A DNA stretch of 18,426 nt from an uncultured Mollicutes bacterium (GCA_900539265.1 UQBM01000033.1:1-18426); one strand, 5' to 3'; shown: positions 6,901 through 14,587, counted from the first letter of the stretch. A program made the numbers and translations. The notes: generated by a model not told the origin, from the letters alone.

Positions 6901-7519
6901 ATGATTTATAAAAATTTGTATAGATATGTTTTTCTTTTTTTGGTAATCCTAGCTGTTCTTTACCAAGGGTAATACTTTTGATTAAAAAGGCCATATTATT
7001 GCCAAGTACTCTCATTGTTTGAAGTCCCTCCTCATCTGCTAATACTTCATTTGGTGTATTACCATGAACTTGATTCCAATACTGACTAGAAACAATGGGC
7101 ATATTTGAAATGGTAAAGTATTTATTTAAAATATCAAAAGTAGCACTACATCCTCCGCGTCTAGCAGACACAACGCATGCACCTACTTTCATAGTTTTAT
7201 CAAAATGGGTTGAATAGAATAACCTATCTAAAAAGGATAATAAGGTACCATTTACAGAGGCATAGTATACTGGTGTACCTATTACAAGTCCATCACATTT
7301 CTCAAATTTTTTTGCTATTTCGTTTACACAATCATGAAATACGCATTGGCCAGTTTTATAGCAATTACGACAAGCAATACAACCATGTATGTTTTCTAAT
7401 CCTATATGAATAATCTCTGTATCTATTCCATTTTGTTTAAGTGATTTTGCTACTTCATTTAAAGCGGTAAAAGTACAGCCATCTTTATGAGGGCTACCAT
7501 TAATAAGAATGACTTTCAT
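6899..7519 (-). CDS. Flavodoxin-fold FMN-dependent NAD(P)H oxidoreductase
   Basis: This is a 206-residue protein of the NADPH-dependent FMN reductase/iron-sulfur-flavoprotein superfamily. It starts MKVILINGSPHKDGCTFTAL, where GSPHKDGCT is the FMN phosphate-binding loop (residues 8-16). HGCIACRNCYKTGQC (about 46-60) carries the C..C..C cluster typical of this subgroup, sometimes a 4Fe-4S or zinc site. GTPVYYASVNG (about 81-91) contacts the flavin. A later GACVVSARRGGC segment completes the fold. ATG 7519 is preferred over the in-frame TTG at 7522; AAGGAG lies upstream. The first codons overlap the 3' end of pnuC by 20 bases, so the two are translationally linked. The electron acceptor is unknown. 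Confidence 0.85.
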   Translation of the reverse strand: MKVILINGSPHKDGCTFTALNEVAKSLKQNGIDTEIIHIGLENIHGCIACRNCYKTGQCVFHDCVNEIAKKFEKCDGLVIGTPVYYASVNGTLLSFLDRLFYSTHFDKTMKVGACVVSARRGGCSATFDILNKYFTISNMPIVSSQYWNQVHGNTPNEVLADEEGLQTMRVLGNNMAFLIKSITLGKEQLGLPKKEKHIYTNFYKS

Positions 7520-8234
7520 CAATTGTTTCTCCTTTCTTTGTTGTTATAGTTTGTCGATGCTTTATTTTTTGCCAATTTATAAACCCATAGCAGTCGTTGA
7601 CCAAAAAGGCTATAAAGCAAATTATCATCGGAAAATTAGAATTATCAGCTATGGTTGCTAAAATCCATAAAATAATAAGTACTACATCATTCATTCCATA
7701 GGCAATACCATAGTATGGTGATCTAAGAAATGTAAGGGCTGAAGCAAAAAAACTAGTTGCGATTGAGATAGTACTAATAAGAAGATTGCTAGTATGAAAA
7801 TATTTTAAAATAAAATAAAATCCGATTGTGACAATAAGTGTTAAAAATAGAATAATTATTAATGTTGTAAAACGAATAGTGGAAACTTTTATTTCATTTT
7901 TTCCTTTTTCGTAAGGATTTTTAAGCCAAGATATTGTCGTAAATAAAGCAATAGGGGCGGTCATGCCTACATATGTAATCATTTCCCCATAGTATTTATA
8001 TTTAAAGGAAATAATCGAATAAAAGATAGCAAAAATAATTGTCAAAAATTGTCCTAAAGGATCTCCTTTAGCAATAAAAATTAAAGCTGTTACGCCAATT
8101 AAAGAAGCCAATAATGTAATTATATTTTTATCAGTAAAAAGGAAGAAACTAATTGAAATTATTGTAAGAGAAATAATCCATATCATCCATTCAAGTTTAC
8201 TTAAGGTTTTAAAGGGATTTTGATAATTTTTCAT
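7500..8234 (-). CDS. pnuC: PnuC-family nicotinamide riboside/mononucleotide transporter
   Basis: This is a 244-residue protein with about seven or eight membrane segments. PnuC hallmarks are GDPLGQFLTIIFAIFYSIIS, YYGEMITYVGMT, RSPYYGIAYGMNDVVLIILW and, near the end, VNDCYGFINW. PnuC proteins carry vitamin B3 forms (nicotinamide riboside) by facilitated diffusion, with trapping by a cytoplasmic kinase; some relatives carry riboflavin or thiamine. ATG 8234 has GAGG 4 bases upstream; ATG 8249 has none. A consensus promoter lies about 30 bases upstream. The downstream flavoprotein gene overlaps it. No riboswitch-sized leader is present, so any vitamin control would have to be through a repressor. 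The family is certain; the exact vitamin is not. Confidence 0.88.
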   Translation of the reverse strand: MKNYQNPFKTLSKLEWMIWIISLTIISISFFLFTDKNIITLLASLIGVTALIFIAKGDPLGQFLTIIFAIFYSIISFKYKYYGEMITYVGMTAPIALFTTISWLKNPYEKGKNEIKVSTIRFTTLIIILFLTLIVTIGFYFILKYFHTSNLLISTISIATSFFASALTFLRSPYYGIAYGMNDVVLIILWILATIADNSNFPMIICFIAFLVNDCYGFINWQKIKHRQTITTKKGETIDESHSY

Positions 8235-8263
8235 AATACCTCGTATCATTTATTCATAACTAA

Positions 8264-8292
8264 ATTATAATTATATATCTTTAAATTGTCAA
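8264..8292 (-). promoter_or_regulatory. Perfect consensus sigma-A promoter for pnuC
   Basis: On the minus strand TTGACA (8292-8287) and TATAAT (8269-8264) are separated by exactly 17 bases, so both boxes are full consensus. The predicted start leaves a leader of only about 20 bases before ATG 8234. Confidence 0.9.
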
Positions 8293-8350
8293 TTTATTAG
8301 AATTTTTATAAATATTTTTATATCTTTTTAGTAGAAAAAAACAATTTTTT

Positions 8351-8359
8351 TGTTATAAT
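8351..8359 (+). promoter_or_regulatory. Extended -10 promoter of the DUF362 operon
   Basis: TGTTATAAT is TGn followed by consensus TATAAT, 33 bases before ATG 8393. No clear -35 is seen. The ribosome binding site AAAGGA follows. Confidence 0.65.
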
Positions 8360-8392
8360 ATAATAAAATCAAAAAATAAGAAAGGAAATGCG

Positions 8393-9265
8393 ATGAAACC
8401 AATTGTTTATTTTTCAAAAAAATTAACTGGTAATGAGTTAATAAAACTTTATAATAAATTAGGAATTAGGTTAAATGGAAATGTTGCGATTAAACTTCAT
8501 TCTGGTGAACCAGGTAATCAAAATTTTTTGAAACCAGATTTCTTTAAACCGATTGTAAACGAATTAAAGGGTACTGTAATTGAATGTAATACGGCATATG
8601 ACGGAGCAAGAAATACAACCGAAAAGCATTTACAAACACTAAAAAATCATGGATGGACTGATTATTTTACTGTAGATTTATTAGATGCACAAGGACCAGA
8701 TCTGGTTTTAGATATTCCTAAAGGAAGAATTATTCAAAAAAATTATGTTGGTAAAAATTTAACTAAATATGACTCAATGTTAGTTCTTTCTCATTTTAAA
8801 GGACATCCAATGGGAGGATATGGTGGAGCGTTAAAACAATTATCTATTGGCATTGCTTCTTCATATGGGAAGGCATATATTCATGGATGTGGCAATCCTG
8901 ATGAAATTTGGACAGCGAATCATGATCATTTTCTAGAAGCAATGGCTGATGCAGCAAAAAGTATAGTGGACTATTTTGGTGGTAAAATAGTTTATATTAA
9001 TATTATGAAGAATATGTCGGTAGATTGCGATTGTTGTGCAGTGGCGGAAGATCCTTGTATGAAAGATATTGGTATTCTAATTTCAACAGATCCAATTGCA
9101 ATTGATCAAGCGTGTTTGGATTTGGTATATCAGGCAAATGATCCTGGCAAAAAACATTTAATTGAAAGAATTGAATCAAGAAATGGTGTTCATACGATTG
9201 AGGCAGCTTTAGAACTCGGTTATGGTAGTAGAACATATGAATTAATTGATATTACTAATGAATAA
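8393..9265 (+). CDS. DUF362 domain protein
   Basis: This is a 290-residue cytoplasmic protein that is all DUF362. Family features seen are VAIKLHSGEPGNQNFLKPDF (about 31-50), IECNTAYDGARN (63-74), LSHFKGHPMGGYGGALKQLS (132-151), and CDCCAVAEDPCMKDIGILIS (212-231) followed by TDPIAIDQACLDLV. DUF362 proteins are widespread in anaerobes, often next to ferredoxin domains; their reaction is not established. Here there is no attached ferredoxin domain, but the CDCC...C cluster could hold a metal. The stop codon overlaps the start of the ECF-kinase fusion gene by 8 bases, so a shared pathway in vitamin or cofactor handling is plausible. Confidence 0.85.
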   Translation: MKPIVYFSKKLTGNELIKLYNKLGIRLNGNVAIKLHSGEPGNQNFLKPDFFKPIVNELKGTVIECNTAYDGARNTTEKHLQTLKNHGWTDYFTVDLLDAQGPDLVLDIPKGRIIQKNYVGKNLTKYDSMLVLSHFKGHPMGGYGGALKQLSIGIASSYGKAYIHGCGNPDEIWTANHDHFLEAMADAAKSIVDYFGGKIVYINIMKNMSVDCDCCAVAEDPCMKDIGILISTDPIAIDQACLDLVYQANDPGKKHLIERIESRNGVHTIEAALELGYGSRTYELIDITNE

Positions 9266-10385
9266 AAATTCACTTACCATAAAGAAAACAGCTTTAGCAG
9301 CTATTTTTCTAGTTTTTGGTTGGATATTACCATTTGTAACAGGAAGAATTCCTGAAATTGGTAATATGTTATGCCCTATGCATATACCTGTGATGTTGTG
9401 TGGATTTATTTTAGGACCATGGTATGGGCTAATAATTGGATTTATTACACCACTTACAAGAAGTTTTATTTTTGGAATGCCAACATTTTATCCCATAGGA
9501 ATTGCAATGGCTTTTGAACTTGCAACTTATGGATTTATAATAGGAATATTATATCAACTATTACTAAAAAAAAGTAAAATTAAACATTTTGTTATGATAT
9601 TTTTAATTCTTATTCTATCAATGATTATTGGTAGAATAATTTGGGGAATAACAAGAATGTTATGTGGCTTATTTGATCATAATTTTTTTACTTGGAAAAT
9701 GTTTTTAATTGGAGGTTTTGTTACTGCTTGGCCAGGTATTATTATTCAATTGATACTTATTCCTATTCTTTTAGAGGTTTTATTTCAAACGAAAACTTTA
9801 GAAAAATTTACCATTTATTATGAAAATAAACATTTAGGAAAAATTTTAAAAAAAGTTAAAACTCTTATGAAAAAACAAAATTATCTCGTTATTGTAATTG
9901 ATGGGATGGCTGCAAGCGGAAAAACTATATTAGCTAAAGAAATTGCAAAAAAATTAGATGCAAATGTTATTCATACTGATGATTTTTATTTACCACCGAA
10001 TTTAAGAACTGATGAAAGACTTCATCAATTATGTTGTAATATTGATTATGAAAGACTTCAAAGTGAAGTATTAGAGCATATAAATGATAATATTTTATAC
10101 CATAAGTTTGATTGTAAACAGATGAAACAAACAGAACAAGTAAGATTAAATTATAAAAAAATCCTAATCATAGAGGGTGCTTATTCAATGCATCCTATAC
10201 TAGGAAGTTATTATGATTTATCTATTTATTTAAAAATAACTTCCACCAAGCAAGAAGATAGGATTTTAAAAAGAGATGGAATAACACAATTGGAAAAATT
10301 TAAGGAAAAATGGATACCACTTGAAAGGCAATATTTTGATAAATATATGATTGAAAATAAAGCAGATATAGTTATAAATAATTAA
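9258..10385 (+). CDS. Fusion: ECF transporter S component + uridine-kinase-like P-loop kinase
   Basis: This is a 375-residue two-domain protein. Residues ~1-180 are an ECF-type substrate-binding membrane component with about six helices and the family pattern GRIPEIGNMLCPMHIPVMLC then GFILGPWYGLIIGF. Residues ~208-375 are a soluble kinase with Walker A DGMAASGKT (~215-223), a DDFYLPPNLRTDERL substrate and Mg segment (~241-255), NIDYERLQSEV, and a LIIEGAYS strand. This is the arrangement of the uridine kinase/phosphoribulokinase superfamily. Together they suggest uptake with the shared EcfAA'T motor, then immediate phosphorylation. ATG 9258 lies inside the DUF362 stop region. The energising ATPases are not in this window. 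Candidate substrates are vitamins or nucleosides (pantothenate, nicotinamide riboside, uridine, thiazole precursors); none can be chosen from sequence. Confidence 0.82.
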   Translation: MNKNSLTIKKTALAAIFLVFGWILPFVTGRIPEIGNMLCPMHIPVMLCGFILGPWYGLIIGFITPLTRSFIFGMPTFYPIGIAMAFELATYGFIIGILYQLLLKKSKIKHFVMIFLILILSMIIGRIIWGITRMLCGLFDHNFFTWKMFLIGGFVTAWPGIIIQLILIPILLEVLFQTKTLEKFTIYYENKHLGKILKKVKTLMKKQNYLVIVIDGMAASGKTILAKEIAKKLDANVIHTDDFYLPPNLRTDERLHQLCCNIDYERLQSEVLEHINDNILYHKFDCKQMKQTEQVRLNYKKILIIEGAYSMHPILGSYYDLSIYLKITSTKQEDRILKRDGITQLEKFKEKWIPLERQYFDKYMIENKADIVINN

Positions 10386-10390
10386 TAATA

Positions 10391-10430
10391 AAAAATTAGT
10401 AAAAAATATCATTAGTTTACTAATTTTTTT
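10391..10430 (+). terminator. Terminator after the ECF-kinase fusion
   Basis: AAAAATTAGTAAA (10391-10403) is perfectly complementary to TTTACTAATTTTT (10416-10428), followed by further Ts. The AT-rich stem is 13 pairs. Confidence 0.78.
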
Positions 10431-10470
10431 AATTGTTATATAAAATTTACCATCATTTTAAATAAATGAT

Positions 10471-10499
10471 TAGACAAATAATGCTTTTTTTGATATAAT
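10471..10499 (+). promoter_or_regulatory. Sigma-A promoter of the DUF368-PlsC fusion gene
   Basis: TAGACA (10471-10476), 17 bases, then TATAAT (10494-10499) preceded by TGA, an extended -10. Transcription would begin near 10506, almost at the upstream ATG 10511, which favours the later start at 10550. Confidence 0.8.
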
Positions 10500-10549
10500 T
10501 ATCATATTGTATGTATGAAAATATAAAAAGAGATGTAGTGAAGAGATTT

Positions 10550-12217
10550 ATGAAAAAAATTATGATTTTATTTAAAGGTATTCTAATTGGATTTGCTAGT
10601 ATTGCCATTCCTGGATTATCTGCTAGTACCGTTGCAATTATTCTTTGCCTTTATTATCAGATGATTGATGCAATTAGTTCTATTTTTAAAAATTTTAAAC
10701 AAAGTTTTACATTTTTATTTTTTCTTATTTTAGGTTATATTATTGGTGATATAATAGGTGCGAATATCATTAGTTTTATTTATGAAAAATATCCATTACC
10801 AATTATTTTGATGATATTAGGTTTTATTATAGGATCATTGCCTAAAATGGTTAAAGATTTGTTACCTCATTTTAAAAAAATATCTAATTGGTTAATAATT
10901 TTATTGGTTAGTGCATTTATTCTCAGTTTCACTTTTTTGGTGACAAAAGGGGAAGAGGTTGAATTAAGCATCAATATGCCAATATTTGATTATATTATGT
11001 TAATGGTTGTTGGTTTAATTACAGCGGGAACTTTAGTGATTCCAGGTATGGATTTTGCAATCGTTTTATTGGCATTAGGGTATTATAATGCTTTTATTAA
11101 ATTGTTAAGTGTATGGGAAGTGTCACATATTGTAGATAATTTAATAATTTTAGGTGTATATTTAATTAGTTATTGTATAGGAGTATTTATTCTTTCAAAA
11201 TTAATAAAATCATTATTTAAGAAATATGAAATTAAAATGAAATTTGCAAGTTTAGCTTTTGTTGCGGTAAGTCCAATTGTTATTATCAAACAATGTATTA
11301 TTGAAAATGATTATTTTTTAAACAACAATTTTCAAATTTCACAATTTATTATTGGCATTATTTTATTTTTAGTTGCAATGGGTATCATTTTGTTAATTTA
11401 TCATCTTACTGACCCTAATGATACTAGAATTAGAGCAATGAAAAAAAGACATATGTTTAGATTTTTCTATACTATTGTAAGCAGACTTCCTATTACACTT
11501 TATTATTTATTTAAGATGAAAAAAATTATAAAAAAGAATCTTTTAACCTTTGATGAAAGATATGAATTATGTATGAAGATTGTAAGAAAAATAAATAAAG
11601 CTGGTAATATTCATGTAAAAACTTATGGACAAGAATATTTATCAAATGAAGCTACTTTATATATTGTTAATCATCAAGGACGATATGATGGAGTATGTGT
11701 TTTAACTGCTTTAATGGATTATCCTTGCACAATAATTGCTGACAAAAGTAGAATAATTCATCATTATTATATTGAAATGTTTCAGATGTTGAATGGTGAA
11801 TTTATTGATAAAACTGATATGCGAACACAAGTGAAAATTATGCTAAACGTTGCTGAGAGAATAAAAAATGGTAGAAGTTTTATTGCTTTTATTGAAGGAA
11901 AATATGGAGATAATGGGAATCAGTTACAAGAATTTTATACTGGTGTATTGCATCCAGCATATCATAGTAAATGTAAGATAACACCGATTGTTTTATATGA
12001 TAGTTATAAAGTATACTCTATATCATCGTTAAAAAGAATAGAGCCGGAAGCCCATATTTTAAAACCGATTACCTATGATGAATATAAAGATATGCCTAAA
12101 AATGAATTGGCAGCACTATTAAAACAAAGAATGCAAGAAAGACTTAATCAAATTGATGAAAGAAAGTTGCGAGAATCCAATCAATTATATGGTAATGAAA
12201 AACAGTCTGTCAATTGA
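10550..12217 (+). CDS. Fusion: DUF368 (undecaprenyl-phosphate translocase family) + PlsC-like acyltransferase
   Basis: This is a 555-residue protein. Residues ~1-290 are a DUF368 membrane domain with eight or more helices and two repeat motifs, AIPGLSAST (~19-27) and VIPGMDFAI (~163-171). The DUF368 family includes translocases (PopT) that recycle the cell-envelope carrier undecaprenyl phosphate. Residues ~330-555 are a PlsC-type lysophospholipid acyltransferase domain with the HX4D motif NHQGRYDG (~374-381), a FIEGKYG block in place of FPEGTRS (~447-453), and ITPIVLYDSY. Homologues start near MKKIMILFKG, so ATG 10550 is chosen. ATG 10511 would give 568 residues but lies about 5 bases after the predicted transcript start. 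The gene is convergent with plsX. The second DUF368 motif is degenerate (PGMD for PGxSG), so activity may have shifted. Confidence 0.8.
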   Translation: MKKIMILFKGILIGFASIAIPGLSASTVAIILCLYYQMIDAISSIFKNFKQSFTFLFFLILGYIIGDIIGANIISFIYEKYPLPIILMILGFIIGSLPKMVKDLLPHFKKISNWLIILLVSAFILSFTFLVTKGEEVELSINMPIFDYIMLMVVGLITAGTLVIPGMDFAIVLLALGYYNAFIKLLSVWEVSHIVDNLIILGVYLISYCIGVFILSKLIKSLFKKYEIKMKFASLAFVAVSPIVIIKQCIIENDYFLNNNFQISQFIIGIILFLVAMGIILLIYHLTDPNDTRIRAMKKRHMFRFFYTIVSRLPITLYYLFKMKKIIKKNLLTFDERYELCMKIVRKINKAGNIHVKTYGQEYLSNEATLYIVNHQGRYDGVCVLTALMDYPCTIIADKSRIIHHYYIEMFQMLNGEFIDKTDMRTQVKIMLNVAERIKNGRSFIAFIEGKYGDNGNQLQEFYTGVLHPAYHSKCKITPIVLYDSYKVYSISSLKRIEPEAHILKPITYDEYKDMPKNELAALLKQRMQERLNQIDERKLRESNQLYGNEKQSVN

Positions 12218-12230
12218 CAGACTATTTTTA
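12204..12230. terminator. Terminator overlapping the stop codon
   Basis: AGTCTGTC (12204-12211) pairs with GACAGACT (12216-12223) around an AATT loop, followed by ATTTTTATT. The stop codon TGA of the fusion gene (12215-12217) lies within the hairpin. It separates the convergent fusion gene and plsX. Confidence 0.82.
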
Positions 12231-12232
12231 TT

Positions 12233-13252
12233 CTAATCGTTTTGATTGGCTAGTTCAAAAATGGCATTTCCGATAGCTTCACATAGTTTATTCTTTTCCA
12301 TCATATAAGCTTGTTTTATGCATTGGTAGATGGCTTCTGCATTGCTACTGCCATGTCCTTTAACAATCGTTTTTTTAGCACCTAATACTACAGCACCACC
12401 ATAATTATTATAATCCATAAAATCTTTTATTGCCATAATATCTTTTTTTAAAAGAAGGGCTCCCATTTTAGTTTTTAAATTCTTCTTAAATGTTTGTTTC
12501 AAAAGTTTTAAAAGTTCTAGACATGCACCTTCAGTTGATTTTAATAAAACGTTACCGCTAAAACCATCGCAAATAACTAAATCATATTTACCACTTAATA
12601 AATCGCGACTTTCCATATTACCAACAAAGTTAATCGTATTAGTTTTATTTAAAAGTTGGTATGCTTCTTTATGAAGTTGATCTCCTTTTTCTTCTTCAGT
12701 ACCTATATTTAAAAGAGCTGCTTTAGGAGCAGAAATATGATAAGCCTTTTCTAGATATAAACTTCCCATAATAGCAAATTGCTGTAAATGAATGGGGTCA
12801 CAGTCTACATTAGCACCACTATCGCAAATTGCTACAAATCCTTTTTTCATTGTTGGTAGCAATGGGCAAAAAGCAGGACGTTTAACACCTTTTATACGAC
12901 CAATTTTTAAAACTGTTCCAGCAAGAAGTGCTCCAGTTGAACCAATACTAACCATTGCACCAATTTCTTCATCATTTTTTAATAATTCAAATGCTTTTAC
13001 TAAAGAACTTTCTTTTTTATTTTTAATTGCTTCGGTAGGTTTATCATCACAAGTAATGACATCTTTTGCGTCCAATATTGATAATCTATTGGTATCATAT
13101 GTACGTGTTTCAAGTTCTTTTTTTAAAATTTCTTCATCACCGACTAAAACAATATTTAAGTCAGATATTGAATCTAAAGCTTTAATCGCGCCTTCAATAT
13201 TTACTATTGGGCTTTTATCACCACCAAAAGCATCTACAATAATTTTGATCAT
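12233..13252 (-). CDS. plsX: Phosphate acyltransferase PlsX
   Basis: This is a 339-residue protein of full family length. It opens MIKIIVDAFGGDKSP (family DAMGGD.aP), and has GSTGALLAG, SGANVDCDPIHLQQFAIMGS, LLNIGTEEEKGD, and near the end VICDGFSGNVLLKSTEG, all PlsX signatures. PlsX converts acyl-ACP and phosphate to acyl-phosphate, the donor for PlsY in the first acylation of glycerol-3-phosphate. It acts at the membrane surface. AGAGG lies 8 bases before the ATG. In many Bacillota plsX sits with fapR and fabD; here it is monocistronic, convergent to a PlsC-containing gene and divergent to a FakB-type gene. I see no FapR box. Confidence 0.94.
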   Translation of the reverse strand: MIKIIVDAFGGDKSPIVNIEGAIKALDSISDLNIVLVGDEEILKKELETRTYDTNRLSILDAKDVITCDDKPTEAIKNKKESSLVKAFELLKNDEEIGAMVSIGSTGALLAGTVLKIGRIKGVKRPAFCPLLPTMKKGFVAICDSGANVDCDPIHLQQFAIMGSLYLEKAYHISAPKAALLNIGTEEEKGDQLHKEAYQLLNKTNTINFVGNMESRDLLSGKYDLVICDGFSGNVLLKSTEGACLELLKLLKQTFKKNLKTKMGALLLKKDIMAIKDFMDYNNYGGAVVLGAKKTIVKGHGSSNAEAIYQCIKQAYMMEKNKLCEAIGNAIFELANQND

Positions 13253-13274
13253 ATTATTTACCTCTTTTCATCAT

Positions 13275-13303
13275 ATTTTATCATTAATTTTAATTTTAGT
13301 CAA
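13275..13303 (-). promoter_or_regulatory. plsX promoter
   Basis: On the minus strand TTGACT (13303-13298), 17 bases, TAAAAT (13280-13275), with TGA just before the -10 (extended). The leader to ATG 13252 is short. Confidence 0.75.
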
Positions 13304-13325
13304 GACTTGAACTTTTGTAAGTATA

Positions 13326-13354
13326 TTGACAAATTTTTAATAAAATGATATGAT
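13326..13354 (+). promoter_or_regulatory. Promoter of the DegV/FakB gene
   Basis: Consensus TTGACA (13326-13331), 17 bases, TATGAT (13349-13354) preceded by TGA. It is back-to-back with the plsX promoter, with 22 bases between the two -35 boxes, so one regulator could act on both. Confidence 0.85.
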
Positions 13355-13390
13355 ATTACGCTAATAGCAAAATGAATGAAGGGAGTAATT

Positions 13391-14260
13391 ATGTTAATAT
13401 TATTTACAGATACAGATACTGATATGACACCTAGTCTTGCTAGAGAATATGGATATCATTTAATAAGTATGCCATATATTATTGATGATAAAGTAATTTA
13501 TCCATATGAGGATTTTGAAGAGTTTAATTATAAAGAATTCTATGAAATGTTAAGAAAAGGAATTATACCAAAAACTTGTGCACTTAGTCCTACTAAATAT
13601 ATTGAATATTTTGAACCTTTCTTTAAAAATGGAGATGATATTTTATACGTTCATTTTTCTGCTAAGTTAAGTGGAACTTTCAACGCTATGCATATTGCAA
13701 TAGAAGAGTTAAAAGAAAAGTATCCTCAAAGAAAATTCTACACAATTGATACAAAAGGTATCACTATTTGTAGTTTAAACATATTAAAAGAAATTGGACA
13801 ACTGTATAAGAGTGGTAAAAATATTGATGAAATTTTAAAGTGGGCAGAAAAGGAAGTAAATAAATTTGCTATTTACTTTTATGCAGATGATTTAAAATTT
13901 TTTAAAAGAAGTGGACGAATTAGTAATTTTACGGCAACTATGGGGACAATATTAGGAATTCATCCAATTATTTATATTGATTCAGATGGCGTTATGAGTG
14001 CGATTTCTAAAGGAAAAGGAAAAATAGGAAGTTTGAAAAAACTTGCATCATATGTTGAAAAGTTACAAGAAGATATAAAAAACTATCAAGTAATTATCGG
14101 TCATACTGATGCCTTTAAAATGGCACAAATTTTGGGTGAAATGTTAAAAGAAAAATTTGGAGATGATTTAAATATTGAATATGTTATTGTTAATCCCACT
14201 GCTGGTGCTCATTGCGGACCTGATGGAGTTGGTGTATGCTTTCACGCCATCCACAGATAA
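13391..14260 (+). CDS. DegV-family fatty-acid-binding protein (FakB type)
   Basis: This is a 289-residue cytoplasmic protein. DegV features are an N-terminal FTDTDTDMTPSLAREYG (usual TDS..DLP), a ligand-loop SAKLSGTFNAMHIA, DDLKFFKRSGRISNFTATMG (family L..L.kgGRis), and a C-terminal NPTAGAHCGPDGVG with the conserved histidine that helps hold the fatty-acid carboxylate. FakB proteins present a bound fatty acid to the kinase FakA, giving acyl-phosphate that PlsX and PlsY use. FakA is not in the window and is often unlinked. ATG 13391 is chosen because GGGAG lies 6 bases upstream; the longer start at 13376 lies before that site. The divergent position to plsX supports a lipid role. The fatty-acid preference is not readable. 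Confidence 0.88.
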   Translation: MLILFTDTDTDMTPSLAREYGYHLISMPYIIDDKVIYPYEDFEEFNYKEFYEMLRKGIIPKTCALSPTKYIEYFEPFFKNGDDILYVHFSAKLSGTFNAMHIAIEELKEKYPQRKFYTIDTKGITICSLNILKEIGQLYKSGKNIDEILKWAEKEVNKFAIYFYADDLKFFKRSGRISNFTATMGTILGIHPIIYIDSDGVMSAISKGKGKIGSLKKLASYVEKLQEDIKNYQVIIGHTDAFKMAQILGEMLKEKFGDDLNIEYVIVNPTAGAHCGPDGVGVCFHAIHR

Positions 14261-14312
14261 TACATCAATTAAATTGAAAAAGTATAGTTTAAAATGATTT
14301 AAAATAAAAAAT

Positions 14313-14341
14313 TTGCAATTTATCTAAAAAAGTAATATAAT
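14313..14341 (+). promoter_or_regulatory. tRNA-Gln promoter
   Basis: TTGCAA (14313-14318), 17 bases, TATAAT (14336-14341). The predicted start is a few bases before the tRNA 5' end. Confidence 0.82.
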
Positions 14342-14356
14342 ATACTTATAGATAAA

Positions 14357-14431
14357 AGGGTTATCGCCAAGTGGTAAGGCAACAGGTTCTGACCCTGTCA
14401 TTCGTAGGTTCGAATCCTACTAACCCTACCA
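14357..14431 (+). tRNA. tRNA-Gln (anticodon CUG)
   Basis: A complete cloverleaf can be drawn: acceptor AGGGTTA/TAACCCT, D stem GCC/GGC, anticodon stem ACAGG/CCTGT with loop TTCTGAC (anticodon CTG at its centre), T stem GTAGG/CCTAC with TTCGAAT loop, discriminator A and encoded CCA. A CUG-reading glutamine tRNA is a second isoacceptor beside the UUG form in low-GC Bacillota. The accessory region begins directly after it, and tRNA 3' ends are common integration sites, but no second copy of its 3' end is visible in this window. Confidence 0.92.
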
Positions 14432-14474
14432 TTAAAGTCGGTCAAAAAGTCTTTTGTAGACTTTTAAAAAATAG

Positions 14475-14534
14475 GCTATTTTCGCAATAATTCATAGTGA
14501 GACTATGATGAAATACTGAAAATAGCTTTTTTTT
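14475..14534 (+). terminator. Strong terminator downstream of tRNA-Gln
   Basis: GCTATTTTC (14475-14483) is perfectly complementary to GAAAATAGC (14518-14526), with an inner CATAGT/ACTATG helix, followed by eight Ts. A weaker hairpin AAAAGTCT/AGACTTTT (14445-14465) lies closer to the tRNA. Confidence 0.82.
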
Positions 14535-14549
14535 ATTCAAAAAGTGTAG

Positions 14550-14587
14550 AGCTGTACGAAGGAGCCCACCCTTCTTTTTTTACAGCT
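14550..14587 (+). other. Nested hairpin of unknown role
   Basis: The outer stem AGCTGTA (14550-14556)/TACAGCT (14581-14587) encloses GAAGG (14558-14562)/CCTTC (14570-14574) followed by TTTTTTT. The inner part alone looks like a terminator, while the outer stem would trap its T-run. No transcript source is evident, since the terminator at 14475 lies upstream. Confidence 0.45.

Noticed and set aside
8235..8392. Riboswitch controlling pnuC or the ECF-kinase operon
   Set aside because: The promoter boxes leave leaders of only about 20-30 bases on both sides, too short for a vitamin riboswitch.
9003..9236. Minus-strand frame of 77 codons inside the DUF362 gene
   Set aside because: Antisense shadow of a well-supported gene with matching codon-position bias on the other strand.
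12792..13310. Plus-strand frame of 172 codons opposite plsX
   Set aside because: Entirely antisense to a confident PlsX gene, with no ribosome binding site or recognisable domain; a shadow frame.
14357..14431. tRNA 3' end as an attachment site of an integrated island ending in this window
   Set aside because: No second copy of the tRNA 3' segment and no integrase gene were found between 14432 and 18426, so an att site cannot be claimed.
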